Below are positions 16,007-24,982 of a DNA stretch of 64,000 bases, piece after piece; position 1 is the first letter of the stretch, and every line of letters starts with the position of its first letter. The position numbers and the translations under genes are program-made. The stretch is taken from positions 1 to 64,000 of the forward strand of contig JAKAWQ010000002.1 of NCBI GenBank assembly GCA_021816925.1, written 5' to 3'. This DNA comes from Pseudomonadota bacterium (GTDB lineage Bacteria > Pseudomonadota > Alphaproteobacteria > Acetobacterales > Acetobacteraceae). The notes beneath the pieces are model-generated. The model was not told the origin of the DNA. It saw nothing but the letters and a program-made list of their open reading frames with translations, and made no database searches.

Positions 16007-16588
16007 ATGGCACGAACCCGCCAATTCGACGAGCAGAGGGTGCTCGATCGGGGAATGGCCCTTTTCTGGCGCCAGGGATTCGAGGCGACTTCGATCCAGG
16101 ATCTGGTCGAGGCCGCCGGCATCAACCGCGCCAGCATGTATGCCACCTTCGGCGACAAACGCGGGCTCTTCATTGCCGTGCTCGATCATTACCTCGAACG
16201 CGTGAACGGCGAGCGTCTGGCCATTCTCGCCCGTCCCGGATCCCCGTTGGCCGCCATCGCCGCCTTTTTCGAGAGCATCATCGATGCTTCCCAGGGCCCC
16301 GAGAAGCATCTCGGCTGCCTGATCACCAACACCCTGACCGAGCTCGCGCCCGGCGACCCCGAAATCGCGGCCAAGCTGCGCGCCGGCCTCGAGCGTGTCG
16401 AACACGCTTTCGTACAAGCAATTCGGCGCGCTCAGGACATTGGAGAGATCCCGCCAGACAGGAACGCCCGATCCCTCGCCCGGTTTCTCGTCGGCGTTGC
16501 ACAGGGAGTGCGCGTGTTGGCTCGCAGCGGCATTCCGGCCGCACGGCTGCGCGAGATCGCAACCGTCGCACGCACCGCCCTTCGCTGA
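16007..16588 (+). CDS. TetR/AcrR family regulator
   Basis: A 193-residue TetR-type repressor. The N-terminal helix-turn-helix is clear: 'RVLDRGMALFWRQGFEATSI' followed by 'LVEAAGINRASMYATFGDKR' with the recognition helix. The remainder is the helical ligand-binding domain ('GCLITNTLTELAPGDPEIAA' is typical of the subfamily controlling redox enzymes). The start is the ATG at 16007; the frame is open further upstream through the radical SAM gene but without protein character. It lies 75 bases ahead of a peroxiredoxin-like gene whose promoter contains a TetR-like palindrome, so it probably represses that operon. Confidence 0.88.
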   Translation: MARTRQFDEQRVLDRGMALFWRQGFEATSIQDLVEAAGINRASMYATFGDKRGLFIAVLDHYLERVNGERLAILARPGSPLAAIAAFFESIIDASQGPEKHLGCLITNTLTELAPGDPEIAAKLRAGLERVEHAFVQAIRRAQDIGEIPPDRNARSLARFLVGVAQGVRVLARSGIPAARLREIATVARTALR

Positions 16589-16601
16589 GGCTTCGTCCGG
16601 C

Positions 16602-16630
16602 TTGACATCAAAGAATGATCGTTCCATAAA
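16602..16630 (+). promoter_or_regulatory. Promoter of the peroxiredoxin operon with TetR-type operator
   Basis: TTGACA (16602-16607) and CATAAA (16625-16630) are separated by 17 bases. The near-palindrome GAATGATCGTTC (16613-16624) fills the spacer exactly, an arrangement that would let a bound repressor exclude polymerase. Confidence 0.65.
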
Positions 16631-16663
16631 TCCGGAACCGAGGCCGATGCGAGGAGAACGGCA

Positions 16664-17239
16664 ATGCCTGTCTGTGCCCTCGCGCCTTTGTTCCCCGGCC
16701 AGAAGGTGCCCGACCTTGCGGTGTCGACGATCGGCGGCGGCACGTGGCGACTTGTTGAACAGCGGGCGAAACATTTCACCCTGATCGCGTTCTATCGCGG
16801 CCTGCACTGCCCGATCTGCGCGACTTATGTGCGCGATCTCGATATCAAGCTGGAGGCGCTCTCCCGGCTCGGCGTCAGCGCAGTGGCCATCAGCACTGAC
16901 GATGCCTCCCGTGCCGAGCAGTCCAGGCAGAAATGGCGGATCGACAAGCTGCCGATCGGCTACGGGCTCGATCTCGACACGGCGCGCCGCTGGGGCCTTT
17001 ACGTCTCCGCCGGCCACGGCGCCACCTCCACGGGCGTCGCGGAACCGCCGCTCTTTACCGAACCCGGCCTCTTCCTTGTCCGTCCGGACGGAACGCTCTA
17101 TTTCGGTACCGTCCAGACGATGCCGTTCGCCCGCCCGCACTTCGCGGACATCGTCAGCGCACTCGATTTCGTGATCTCGAAGAACTATCCGGCACGCGGC
17201 GAGGTGCTCGACCCGATCGATCCGGCCCGCGCCGCGTGA
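16664..17239 (+). CDS. Peroxiredoxin-like protein (AhpC/TSA fold)
   Basis: A 191-residue thioredoxin-fold protein of the peroxiredoxin-like family often found under TetR control. The active-site segment is 'FYRGLHCPICATYVRDL' near residues 45-61, with a Cys-x-x-Cys instead of the single Cys of classic AhpC. GAGGAG precedes the ATG. It is the first gene behind the promoter at 16602-16630, and its TGA overlaps the GTG of a haloacid dehalogenase-type gene, so the two are coupled. Likely a thiol oxidoreductase acting on peroxides or disulfides. Confidence 0.82.
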   Translation: MPVCALAPLFPGQKVPDLAVSTIGGGTWRLVEQRAKHFTLIAFYRGLHCPICATYVRDLDIKLEALSRLGVSAVAISTDDASRAEQSRQKWRIDKLPIGYGLDLDTARRWGLYVSAGHGATSTGVAEPPLFTEPGLFLVRPDGTLYFGTVQTMPFARPHFADIVSALDFVISKNYPARGEVLDPIDPARAA

Positions 17240-17919
17240 CGCCGGTGCTAACCGGCATCCGCGCATGCGTGTTCGACGCTTATGGCACGGTCTTCGACTT
17301 CGCCTCCGCCGCCGCCTCCTGCCGCGACGTGCTGGGCGAAAGTGCCACCGCACTGACCACGCTCTGGCGCGACAAGCAGTTGCAATACACTTGGCTGCGC
17401 TCGCTGCAGCATCGCCATGCCGATCTCTGGCAAATCACCGGCGAATCGCTCGATTACGCCCTCGAGACCCTCGGCCTCGAGAACTCCGCGCTGCGGCAGC
17501 GGCTGATGGACCTCTATCGCACCCCCGCCATTTTTCCCGAAGTGCCGGAAACGCTGCGCCGGCTGCGCGCGGCAGGAATGAAAACCGCAATCCTGTCCAA
17601 CGGCTCGCCCGCGATGCTGGAAAGCGCGGTCTCCGCCAACCGCTTCGGCGCTCTGCTCGACGCGGTGATCTCGGTCGAGGAAGTGGGCGTCTTCAAGCCG
17701 GATCCGCGGGTCTATCAACGCGCGCTCGACCGGCTCGGGGTAACGGCGAGGGAAGTGTCGTTCCAATCCTCCAATGCCTGGGACGCTTATGCGGCTTCCG
17801 CCTTCGGCATGCGGGTCGTGTGGTGCAATCGCTACGGCCAGAAGCCCGAACGTCTGCCGGGCCGACCCGACCATGTCGTGACCACGCTTGCCGACCTGCC
17901 CATGCTGCTCGGCTCCTGA
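17236..17919 (+). CDS. Haloacid dehalogenase, type II
   Basis: A 227-residue HAD-superfamily protein of the L-2-haloacid dehalogenase (type II) subgroup. The nucleophile aspartate is in 'CVFDAYGTVFDF' near residue 12, motif II is 'AILSNGSP', the lysine is in 'VGVFKPDPRVY', and the late motif is 'FQSSNAWDAYAAS'. In true dehalogenases the late motif reads S.N.WD, which is kept here. The GTG at 17236 overlaps the TGA of the peroxiredoxin-like gene; a GTG three codons later is also possible. It should cleave the C-halogen bond of short 2-haloacids by inversion. Confidence 0.85.
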   Translation: MTPVLTGIRACVFDAYGTVFDFASAAASCRDVLGESATALTTLWRDKQLQYTWLRSLQHRHADLWQITGESLDYALETLGLENSALRQRLMDLYRTPAIFPEVPETLRRLRAAGMKTAILSNGSPAMLESAVSANRFGALLDAVISVEEVGVFKPDPRVYQRALDRLGVTAREVSFQSSNAWDAYAASAFGMRVVWCNRYGQKPERLPGRPDHVVTTLADLPMLLGS

Positions 17920-18021
17920 ACCGGCCCTCTCGCTCCCCGCCGCGTCACGTCAACGGCCCGCCGCACCGGCTCAAGAGAAACGGCGCCCCCCGGCAAGCGC
18001 ACCACCGCCGACAGATCAGCT

Positions 18022-18474
18022 TCACCCTCCCCCCAGAAGCGACTCAATGAGCGGGCAGCCGGCCTGATCGCCCGCATCGCACCGGGCAATCAGCACCGTC
18101 AGCACCCTTTGCATCGCACGCAGATCCGCGATTTTGGCACGCACTTCTCCAAGATGCGCAACCGCGACGTCCTTCACCTCGCCGCAGGGAATGTCCCGCT
18201 CATCGGCAAGACGCAGCAACGCCCGCACCTCCTCCAGCGTGAAGCCAAGCTCGCGCGCCAGGCGGACGAAGATGAGGCGCTCGACATGGGAGCGCCCGTA
18301 GGCACGATGCCCTCCCTCCGTGCGCGCGGGCTTCGGCAGCACGCCGATCTTCTCATAGAACCGGATGGTCTCGACCTTGCAGCGGCTGCGCTTCGCCAGC
18401 GCGCCGATGGCGATCAGCGGCCCGGCCGTGGTCGCGATTTTTTCCCTTGATCCTCGAGTTGCTACAGGTTCCAC
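18022..18474 (-). CDS. merR: MerR-type mercury-responsive regulator
   Basis: A MerR-family activator of about 150 residues. The winged helix-turn-helix is 'IGALAKRSRCKVETIRFYEK' followed by 'EGGHRAYGRSHVERL'. The three mercury-binding cysteines are present in 'RDIPCGEVKD' and 'ARCDAGDQAGCPLIESL'; the last two are 8 rather than 9 residues apart as in Tn501 MerR. The only usable start is the GTG at 18474, which places the divergent operator inside the first codons; this is odd and may mean the original start was lost. It faces a damaged merP/merA pair on the other strand. Confidence 0.8.
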   Translation of the reverse strand: MEPVATRGSREKIATTAGPLIAIGALAKRSRCKVETIRFYEKIGVLPKPARTEGGHRAYGRSHVERLIFVRLARELGFTLEEVRALLRLADERDIPCGEVKDVAVAHLGEVRAKIADLRAMQRVLTVLIARCDAGDQAGCPLIESLLGGG

Positions 18475-18477
18475 AAA
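18447..18477 (+). promoter_or_regulatory. Probable mer operator/promoter
   Basis: TTGATC at 18447-18452 followed by the imperfect dyad CCTCGAGTTGCTACAGG and, after a long 19-base spacer, CACAAA at 18472-18477. Long-spacer promoters with a central dyad are the hallmark of MerR control. It would drive the merP-like gene to the right. Confidence 0.5.
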
Positions 18478-18789
18478 GGCGATCCAGGTGCATCGGAACG
18501 GAGCGGCAAGGGATGGACGAAAGAGCGCCGGTGAGCGGAACTCACCCCGGCCTTCTCGCCGCTGCCTTCGCCGCACACGCCGCCGAAACCACCGTCGTGC
18601 TCGACGTGCACCATGCTGGCTGCGTGCTCTGCGGACCGATCGTGAAGAGCACGCTCGCGCATGTGAGGGGCGTCTCCTCGGTGCGCGTCAGCCAACCGGA
18701 CGGCATGGCCGACGTCACCGCAACGCTGACCTACGACACGGCCGAAACCGCGCCCGCCGCACTGATCAAGGCGGCGACCGATCGCGGCT

Positions 18790-18889
18790 ACCCGGCGGCT
18801 CGGATCAGGGTTTTCGAAGGTACGCAGCCGATATTGACGCAGGTGCCGCCGATCGTGCCGAAGCTGGTCAGCGCCACGTTCGCGCCGAG
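18790..18889 (-). pseudogene. merA: Inverted 5' fragment of mercuric reductase gene
   Basis: Read on the minus strand, this piece encodes the redox-active disulfide region of mercuric reductase: '[15 protein letters not shown]' and then [17 protein letters not shown], with both active-site cysteines. It ends where merP sequence begins. It is in the opposite orientation to the merA 3' fragment that follows. Confidence 0.85.
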
Positions 18890-18896
18890 TTCCGCG

Positions 18897-19330
<434 letters not shown>

Positions 19331-19378
19331 CCCGCCCGGGAGAGATCCGCCCGAATCACGTCAGAGGCGGGCCACCAA

Positions 19379-19939
19379 TCAGCCCCGCTCTCCGCTGACC
19401 GCCTCTTCCAAAAGCCGCCACACATAAGGCGCAAAGGATCGCGCCACCTCGAGCCGGAACCGCCCCACCTCAACCCGCCACAGCACCACCCCCGCCTTGG
19501 CGAAGACGGTGCGGGTGCACCCGCCCACGGGAAACGTCGCGCAATCGAGGTCGAGTGGACATCCCGCCGCAAGCACCGCTTCACACCCCGCTCCGTCAAC
19601 TCCGATGACCGTATCCCGATGCCCGATATCCACGAGCGCGTGCGGCTTCCCCGCGAGCGCTCGCCCGATCGCGGCAGCGATCTCCGGCCCCTCACCCACC
19701 GGCGCGAGCAGGAGCCATTCGTCCGGACCGAGCCATAAGGCGGCGCGCTCTCCGCGCATTTCACTCCGGCACCCCACCTCCGGCAGCAGCACGCCGAACA
19801 CCTCGCTCGCCGCCCGCGCGGCACCCTCCCCGCCGCGGAACGAAAACCGGCTTTCCGCGGGCACAACCGAGAGAACCGCACCGGATCGCACCGCCAACGC
19901 GTCGAGCGGGCCGCGCCGCGTGAGCCCTACCTCAGCCAT
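19379..19939 (-). CDS. soxG: Sarcosine oxidase gamma subunit
   Basis: A 186-residue gamma subunit of heterotetrameric sarcosine oxidase, which oxidatively demethylates sarcosine to glycine while passing the methyl group to tetrahydrofolate. The fold resembles part of a GcvT domain: 'ALWLGPDEWLLLAP', 'HALVDIGHRDTVIGVDG', 'AAGCPLDLD' and 'RTVFAKAGVVLWR' are all family blocks. The ATG at 19939 overlaps the end of soxA by eight bases. It is the last gene of the soxBDAG operon. Confidence 0.9.
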   Translation of the reverse strand: MAEVGLTRRGPLDALAVRSGAVLSVVPAESRFSFRGGEGAARAASEVFGVLLPEVGCRSEMRGERAALWLGPDEWLLLAPVGEGPEIAAAIGRALAGKPHALVDIGHRDTVIGVDGAGCEAVLAAGCPLDLDCATFPVGGCTRTVFAKAGVVLWRVEVGRFRLEVARSFAPYVWRLLEEAVSGERG

Positions 19940-22922
19940 GCAGTCGCTTCCCTTCCGGGTCATGGAAAACCGGCAAGGTCACATTGACCGCGACATTTTG
20001 ATCGCCTACAGCAACGAAAAGCCGCTCGCCCATCCTCGCCCTACCGCCCTTCACCATCGCAAGCGCGATCGAACGCCCGAGCGTGGGGCTGAAATAGGCC
20101 GAGCTCACATGCCCCAGGATTTCCGCCTGCGGCCCTCGCCCCGCCCCAGCAACAACACCCGCCCCTTCTTCGAGCCCTCGCGCGGGATCCTCGGTGAGCA
20201 GCCCCACAAGCTGCCGCCGATCCGCCCGCACCATCTCCGCCCGCCCGAGCGATCGCTTGCCGACGAAATCGCCCTTCGGCCGGCCGATCACCCAGCCAAG
20301 GCCGAGATCATCCGGCCCGGCCGTGCCGTCCGCCTCCTGCCCGATCACGATATAACCCTTCTCGGCACGCAGCACGTGCATCGCCTCGGTCCCGTAGGCC
20401 GTCATCCCGTGCCGCCTGCCCGCTTCCCAAACCCGCTCCCAGATCGCCCGCCCGTAATCCGCCGGCACGTTGATCTCGAAGCCAAGCTCTCCGGTGAAAC
20501 TCACCCGAAAGATCCGCGCAGGAACCCCGGAAACCTTGGCCTCCGCCGCGCTCATGTGCGGGAACCTCCCGGCCGCAAGATCGATCCCCTCGACGAGCGG
20601 CGCGATCGCCTCCCGCGCCTTCGGGCCCTGCACCGCGATCACCGCCCACTGCTCGCCGACCGAGGTGAGCCAGACCTTGAGATCCCGCCACTCCGTCTGC
20701 CGGTAATCCTCCATCATCGCCAGCACGCCGGCCGCATTTCCGGTCGTCGTCGTGACGTGAAACCGATCACCGGCAAGCCGGCCGATCACCCCGTCATCGA
20801 AAACGAAACCATCCTCTCGGAGCAGCACGCCATAGCGGCAACGCCCGGGCTTGAGCCGCCTGAGCGAGTTTACGTACATCCGGTCCAGGAACTCCGCCGC
20901 ATCCGGCCCGAGCACCTCGATCTTCCCGAGCGTCGAGCCGTCGAAAATGCCGCAGGCATTGCGCACCGCACGGCACTCGCGCGCCACGGCCCCCGCCATG
21001 TCCTCGCCGCCTTGCGCAAAGTACCGGGCTCTCTTCCACTGACCCACATCCTCGAAAGAGGCGCCTTGCGCCGCCGCCCAGCCGTGCATCGGCGTCGTAC
21101 GCACCGGGTCGAACAACTCCCCTCGCGCCGGTCCCGCCAGGGTGCCGAAGCTCACCGGCGTGTACGGCATGCGGAACGTGGTCAACCCGACCTCCGGCAC
21201 CGGCTTGCCCAGCATTCCCGCAACCAGCCCGAGCGCATTCGGATTCGCGGTCTTGCCCTGATCGGTCGCCATCCCGGTCGTCGTGTAGCGCTTGACGTGC
21301 TCGATCGAGCGGAAGCCCTCGCGCGTCGCCAGGGAAAGATCGGCCGCGGTGACGTCGTTCTGGAAATCGACGAACGCCTTGCCGCGCCCGCGACCTTCCC
21401 CGAGATCGGCGCCGGGCGCTTCTCCCGTACCGAATTCCTGGGCTTCCACGACAGGCCTTCGCGCGGCACGGAGGTGGCCGAGCGCGCCCCGCGCCGCTTC
21501 CTCGCCCGCCGTGAACCCGTCTTCCACCACCGGCGCGACGCCGAACGCGCCGCGGCACGCCCCGGCCGCGCGCACGCGCTCAGGTGCCGTCTCCGGAACG
21601 AACGCATCCAGCAACACATCGAAACGAAGCCTCCCGCGGGCCTGCGAGAAAAGATGCACGCTCGGCGTAAACCCGCCGCACATCAGCAGAAGATCGCAGC
21701 CGACCGTCTCCGCCGTCGCGGCCCCGAGCCCGCGTATCTCCGCCGCCTCGATCCGTTGCCGCCCGCGCGTGCCGGCCACGCCACTCGCGCCGCGAACGGC
21801 AATCCCCGCCCGCCGCGCCGCCTCCGCAAGCTCCCCCCTCACCTCGCGCCGCCCGTCCGCAATCGCGGCAACCGCAACCCCTGCCTGATGCAATGCGAGC
21901 GCCGCCGCATAGCCGGCGTCATGCACTGTCGCAACAACCGCGCGTGTTCCCGTCTTCACGCCGTACCGCACAAGGTACGTGCGCGCCGCATCGGCCAGCA
22001 TCACGCCCGGCCGGTCGTTAGCGGGAAACACGAGCGGCCGCTCAATCGCCCCCGACGCCAGCACCACCTCCTTTGCCCGCACCTGCCAAAGCCGTTCGCG
22101 CGGCAGCACCGGATCGGGATTCGCGAGATGGTCCGTCACCCGTTCCGCCAGCGCCACCATATTGTCGAGGAAATAACCGAACGCCGTCGTGCGCGGCAGA
22201 ACCCGTACGCGCGGAGAGCGTGCGAGGGAAGCGACACTCCCGGCAAGCCACTCCCACGCCGGCCGGCCATCGATGCGGCTTTCCGTATCGGCAAGCAGAG
22301 ATCCGCCGAACTCCGCCTGCTCGTCGCAGAGGATCACCCGCGCCCCGCTCTCCTCCGCCGCCAACGCCGCCGCGATTCCCGCCGGCCCGCCACCCACCAC
22401 CAGAACGTCGCAATGCGCGAAGCGATTGAGGTAGCGATCCGGGTCGGGTTCGCTCGGCGCCCTCCCGAGCCCGGCCATCGCACGGATCGCCGGTTCGTAA
22501 AGGCGCCGCCAGGCAAAACCCGGCCACATGAAGGTCTTGTAGTAGAACCCCGCCGGCAGCACAGGCGCCGCAAGCCCGGCAAGCGCACCGAAATCGAAGC
22601 GAAGCGAAGGCCAGCGGTTCTGGCTCTCCGCCACCAGACCCTCGTAAAGCTCGATCCCGCTCGCGCGCAGATTGGGCGTGCGCCTTGTCCGGTCGCGGAT
22701 CAGCGTCACGAGCGCGTTCGGCTCCTCCGTGCCGGCCGCCACAATCCCGCGCGGCCGATGGTACTTGAACGAGCGGCCGACCAGATGCACGCCGTTCGCA
22801 AGCAGCGCCGAAGCGAGCGTATCCCCCGCCAGTCCGCGAAAACTCCGCCGGTCGAAGCGGAACTCGATGGCCCGCGCGCGCTCGACCCGTCCGCCCTCCG
22901 CCGTCCGGAACGAGCCGCTCAC
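19932..22922 (-). CDS. soxA: Sarcosine oxidase alpha subunit
   Basis: A 996-residue alpha subunit, full length for the family. The N-terminal part has the ferredoxin-like/cap region ('FRGLAGDTLASALLANG', 'RSFKYHRPRG'). Near residue 170 comes the dinucleotide-binding motif 'CDVLVVGGGPAGIAAALAAE', which binds NAD+ in known enzymes. The C-terminal third is an aminomethyltransferase (GcvT) domain for tetrahydrofolate ('FDGSTLGKIEVLGPDAAEFL', 'GELGFEINVPADYG'). The GTG at 22922 overlaps the soxD stop in the usual GTGA manner. Together with soxB it makes the catalytic core; cytoplasmic. Confidence 0.95.
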   Translation of the reverse strand: MSGSFRTAEGGRVERARAIEFRFDRRSFRGLAGDTLASALLANGVHLVGRSFKYHRPRGIVAAGTEEPNALVTLIRDRTRRTPNLRASGIELYEGLVAESQNRWPSLRFDFGALAGLAAPVLPAGFYYKTFMWPGFAWRRLYEPAIRAMAGLGRAPSEPDPDRYLNRFAHCDVLVVGGGPAGIAAALAAEESGARVILCDEQAEFGGSLLADTESRIDGRPAWEWLAGSVASLARSPRVRVLPRTTAFGYFLDNMVALAERVTDHLANPDPVLPRERLWQVRAKEVVLASGAIERPLVFPANDRPGVMLADAARTYLVRYGVKTGTRAVVATVHDAGYAAALALHQAGVAVAAIADGRREVRGELAEAARRAGIAVRGASGVAGTRGRQRIEAAEIRGLGAATAETVGCDLLLMCGGFTPSVHLFSQARGRLRFDVLLDAFVPETAPERVRAAGACRGAFGVAPVVEDGFTAGEEAARGALGHLRAARRPVVEAQEFGTGEAPGADLGEGRGRGKAFVDFQNDVTAADLSLATREGFRSIEHVKRYTTTGMATDQGKTANPNALGLVAGMLGKPVPEVGLTTFRMPYTPVSFGTLAGPARGELFDPVRTTPMHGWAAAQGASFEDVGQWKRARYFAQGGEDMAGAVARECRAVRNACGIFDGSTLGKIEVLGPDAAEFLDRMYVNSLRRLKPGRCRYGVLLREDGFVFDDGVIGRLAGDRFHVTTTTGNAAGVLAMMEDYRQTEWRDLKVWLTSVGEQWAVIAVQGPKAREAIAPLVEGIDLAAGRFPHMSAAEAKVSGVPARIFRVSFTGELGFEINVPADYGRAIWERVWEAGRRHGMTAYGTEAMHVLRAEKGYIVIGQEADGTAGPDDLGLGWVIGRPKGDFVGKRSLGRAEMVRADRRQLVGLLTEDPARGLEEGAGVVAGAGRGPQAEILGHVSSAYFSPTLGRSIALAMVKGGRARMGERLFVAVGDQNVAVNVTLPVFHDPEGKRLHG

Positions 22923-23206
22923 GATTTCTCCGCTCCGTCAGGTCGCGGCGCGCCGATCTCGTAGCTCGCCGTGAACCTGTCGCTCACCGTATCGCGCAGC
23001 GCATTGAAGAAGCGCCCGCAGCCGTGCAGATGGTACCAGCGCTCCGCATGCGCGCCCTTGGGGTTGGTGCGTGCGTAAAGGAATTCCCCCCATTCCTCGT
23101 CCGTGACCGCCTCCGGATCGGCCGGGCGCACGATGTGCGCCTCACCTCCGTAACGAAATTCGACCTCCGGCCGAGGGCCGCACCAGGGGCAGGGAACAAG
23201 CAGCAT
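22919..23206 (-). CDS. soxD: Sarcosine oxidase delta subunit
   Basis: A 95-residue small subunit with the zinc site intact: 'CPWCG' near the N-terminus and 'HLHGCGRFF' near residue 60 supply the Cys-x-x-Cys and His/Cys ligands. Length is normal. It lies between soxB (12 bases upstream) and soxA (overlapping), the standard position. Confidence 0.95.
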   Translation of the reverse strand: MLLVPCPWCGPRPEVEFRYGGEAHIVRPADPEAVTDEEWGEFLYARTNPKGAHAERWYHLHGCGRFFNALRDTVSDRFTASYEIGAPRPDGAEKS

Positions 23207-23218
23207 CGTCGGCCCCCC

Positions 23219-24472
23219 TCAATGCGCCACGCCGGCCGCCGCAGCCTCGTCGATCATCCTACCGTCCCGGAACCGTTCGAGGCTGAAGGGCGCGTTGATC
23301 GGGTGCGGTTCGTCCTTGGCGATCGTCCAGGCGAGAAGATGCGCCGCCCCCGGCGTCGCCTTGAACCCGCCGGTCCCCCACCCGCAATTCACGTAAAGGC
23401 CCTTCACCGGCGTCTTGCCCAGGATCGGCGAGCGATCCCGCGTCACATCCACGATCCCGCCCCACGCGCGCAGCATCCTGAGCCGCCGGAAGATCGGAAA
23501 AAGCTCGGTGATCGCCGCCAGCGCCTCCGTCGTCACCCAAAGCGCGCCGCGCTGACTGTAGGAAACATAAGCGTCGGTGCCCGCGCCGATCACAAGCTCG
23601 CCCTTGTCCGATTGGCTGATATAGGCGTGGATCGTGTTCGACATGACGACGCACGGAAACACCGGCTTGACCGGCTCCGATACCAGCGCCTGCAGCGGGT
23701 AGCTCTCGATCGGTATGCGCAAACCCGCCATCGCCATGACCACCGACGTATGCCCGGCCGCCGAAACGCCGATCCTCGCCGCGCGGATCGTTCCCCGCGT
23801 CGTCTCCACCGCCGTCACCGCTCCTCGCGTATCGCGCCGGATCGCCGTCACCTCGCAGTTCTGGATGATATCGACGCCGAGCGCATCCGCCGCCCGCGCA
23901 TAGCCCCAGGCCACCGCATCATGCCGTGCGATGCCCGCCCGCCTCTGCAATGCCGCACCGAGAACCGGATAGCGGAGCCCGCCATCGATTCGGAGCGGCG
24001 GGCAGAACGCCTTGGCCTCCGCCGGCGTCAGCCATTCGCTGTCGATCCCGGCCAGGCGGTTCGCGAAGACATGCCGCTTGCTGATCCCGACCTCGTGCAC
24101 GCTGTGCGCCAGCATCAAAACGCCGCGCTGCGAGAACATCACGTTGTAGTTCAAATCACGCGAAAGACCTTCCCAGAGCGTGAGCGCATGCTCGTAGATC
24201 GCTTCACTCTCCTCGCAGAGATAGTTCGAGCGAATGATCGCCGTGTTCCGCCCCGTATTTCCCCCGCCGAGCCAGCCGCGCTCCAGCACGGCGATGTTCC
24301 TCATCCCGTGTTCCTTGGCGAGATAATAGGCGGCACCAAGCCCGTGCCCGCCCCCGCCCACAATCACCGCATCGTACGCCGCCCTCGGCTCCGGCGCACG
24401 CCATTGCGCCCGCCAGTCACGGTGCCCGCGGAACGCGTGGCGAAGAAGGCCGAAGCCGGAAAAGCGCTGCAA
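23219..24472 (-). CDS. soxB: Sarcosine oxidase beta subunit
   Basis: A 417-residue beta subunit carrying the covalent FMN and noncovalent FAD where sarcosine is oxidised. The Rossmann motif '[19 protein letters not shown]' lies near residue 35, followed by '[20 protein letters not shown]' with the histidine/asparagine flavin-contact region, and '[17 protein letters not shown]' near the C-terminus. I chose the TTG at 24472 because it gives the typical N-terminus MQRFS..., matching other SoxB proteins in length; the frame is open much further upstream but without homology. First gene of soxBDAG. Confidence 0.93.
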   Translation of the reverse strand: MQRFSGFGLLRHAFRGHRDWRAQWRAPEPRAAYDAVIVGGGGHGLGAAYYLAKEHGMRNIAVLERGWLGGGNTGRNTAIIRSNYLCEESEAIYEHALTLWEGLSRDLNYNVMFSQRGVLMLAHSVHEVGISKRHVFANRLAGIDSEWLTPAEAKAFCPPLRIDGGLRYPVLGAALQRRAGIARHDAVAWGYARAADALGVDIIQNCEVTAIRRDTRGAVTAVETTRGTIRAARIGVSAAGHTSVVMAMAGLRIPIESYPLQALVSEPVKPVFPCVVMSNTIHAYISQSDKGELVIGAGTDAYVSYSQRGALWVTTEALAAITELFPIFRRLRMLRAWGGIVDVTRDRSPILGKTPVKGLYVNCGWGTGGFKATPGAAHLLAWTIAKDEPHPINAPFSLERFRDGRMIDEAAAAGVAH

Positions 24473-24510
24473 CGGCCGAACCGAATGAACGCCGCGCCGG
24501 CCGCCCGCGC

Positions 24511-24801
24511 CTACTTCCCCCATACCGCCTCGCCGTAGGTGACAGCCGCCGTCTTCGCTCCGCTCAGCTTGGCGAAAGATTGCATGGCTCCGAACTCCGC
24601 CTTCGTGATGGCCGTGCTCGTCGGACATCCCGCGCCCGCCGCCCTCGCCGCAATCGCGGGAAGAACTTCGGGCAGCGACGCGAGCGCACGCCCGATCAGC
24701 AGAGCACGCGCAGCGGCAAGCCCGTCCCGCCAGACAATCGGACGCTCGATTCCGAGCGCACGCAACTGCCTCCCGAACGCGGCCTCGACGCGCGCGCTCA
24801 A
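24511..24801 (-). CDS. Hypothetical protein upstream of soxB
   Basis: A frame of about 96 residues with balanced composition ('[20 protein letters not shown]', '[20 protein letters not shown]'). It starts with a TTG at 24801 and has no strong ribosome site; the open frame extends about 21 codons further with two Gly-Gly-Cys repeats. No family recognised. It ends 38 bases before soxB and could be a small operon member or the tail of a truncated gene. Confidence 0.35.
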   Translation of the reverse strand: MSARVEAAFGRQLRALGIERPIVWRDGLAAARALLIGRALASLPEVLPAIAARAAGAGCPTSTAITKAEFGAMQSFAKLSGAKTAAVTYGEAVWGK

Positions 24802-24982
24802 GTCGCGGCGCCGCGGGATCGCCGCCGCGCAGCCTCCGCAGCCGCCGGCGGACCGGCGGGCGGATCATCGAAAGCGGCGGATAGGGCATGGCAGGGCTCC
24901 GGCACACGGATGATGATAGCTTTAGCCGAAGGACGACGCCCGCGGAGATTTGGGCAGTCGTCCCGCGCGGCAGGAGGATCGC

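Noticed and set aside
19497-22964. A 1155-codon open frame on the plus strand
   Set aside because: It lies antisense to soxA, is full of Arg, Pro and His, and shows no domain. Third-position GC bias keeps the opposite strand free of stops.
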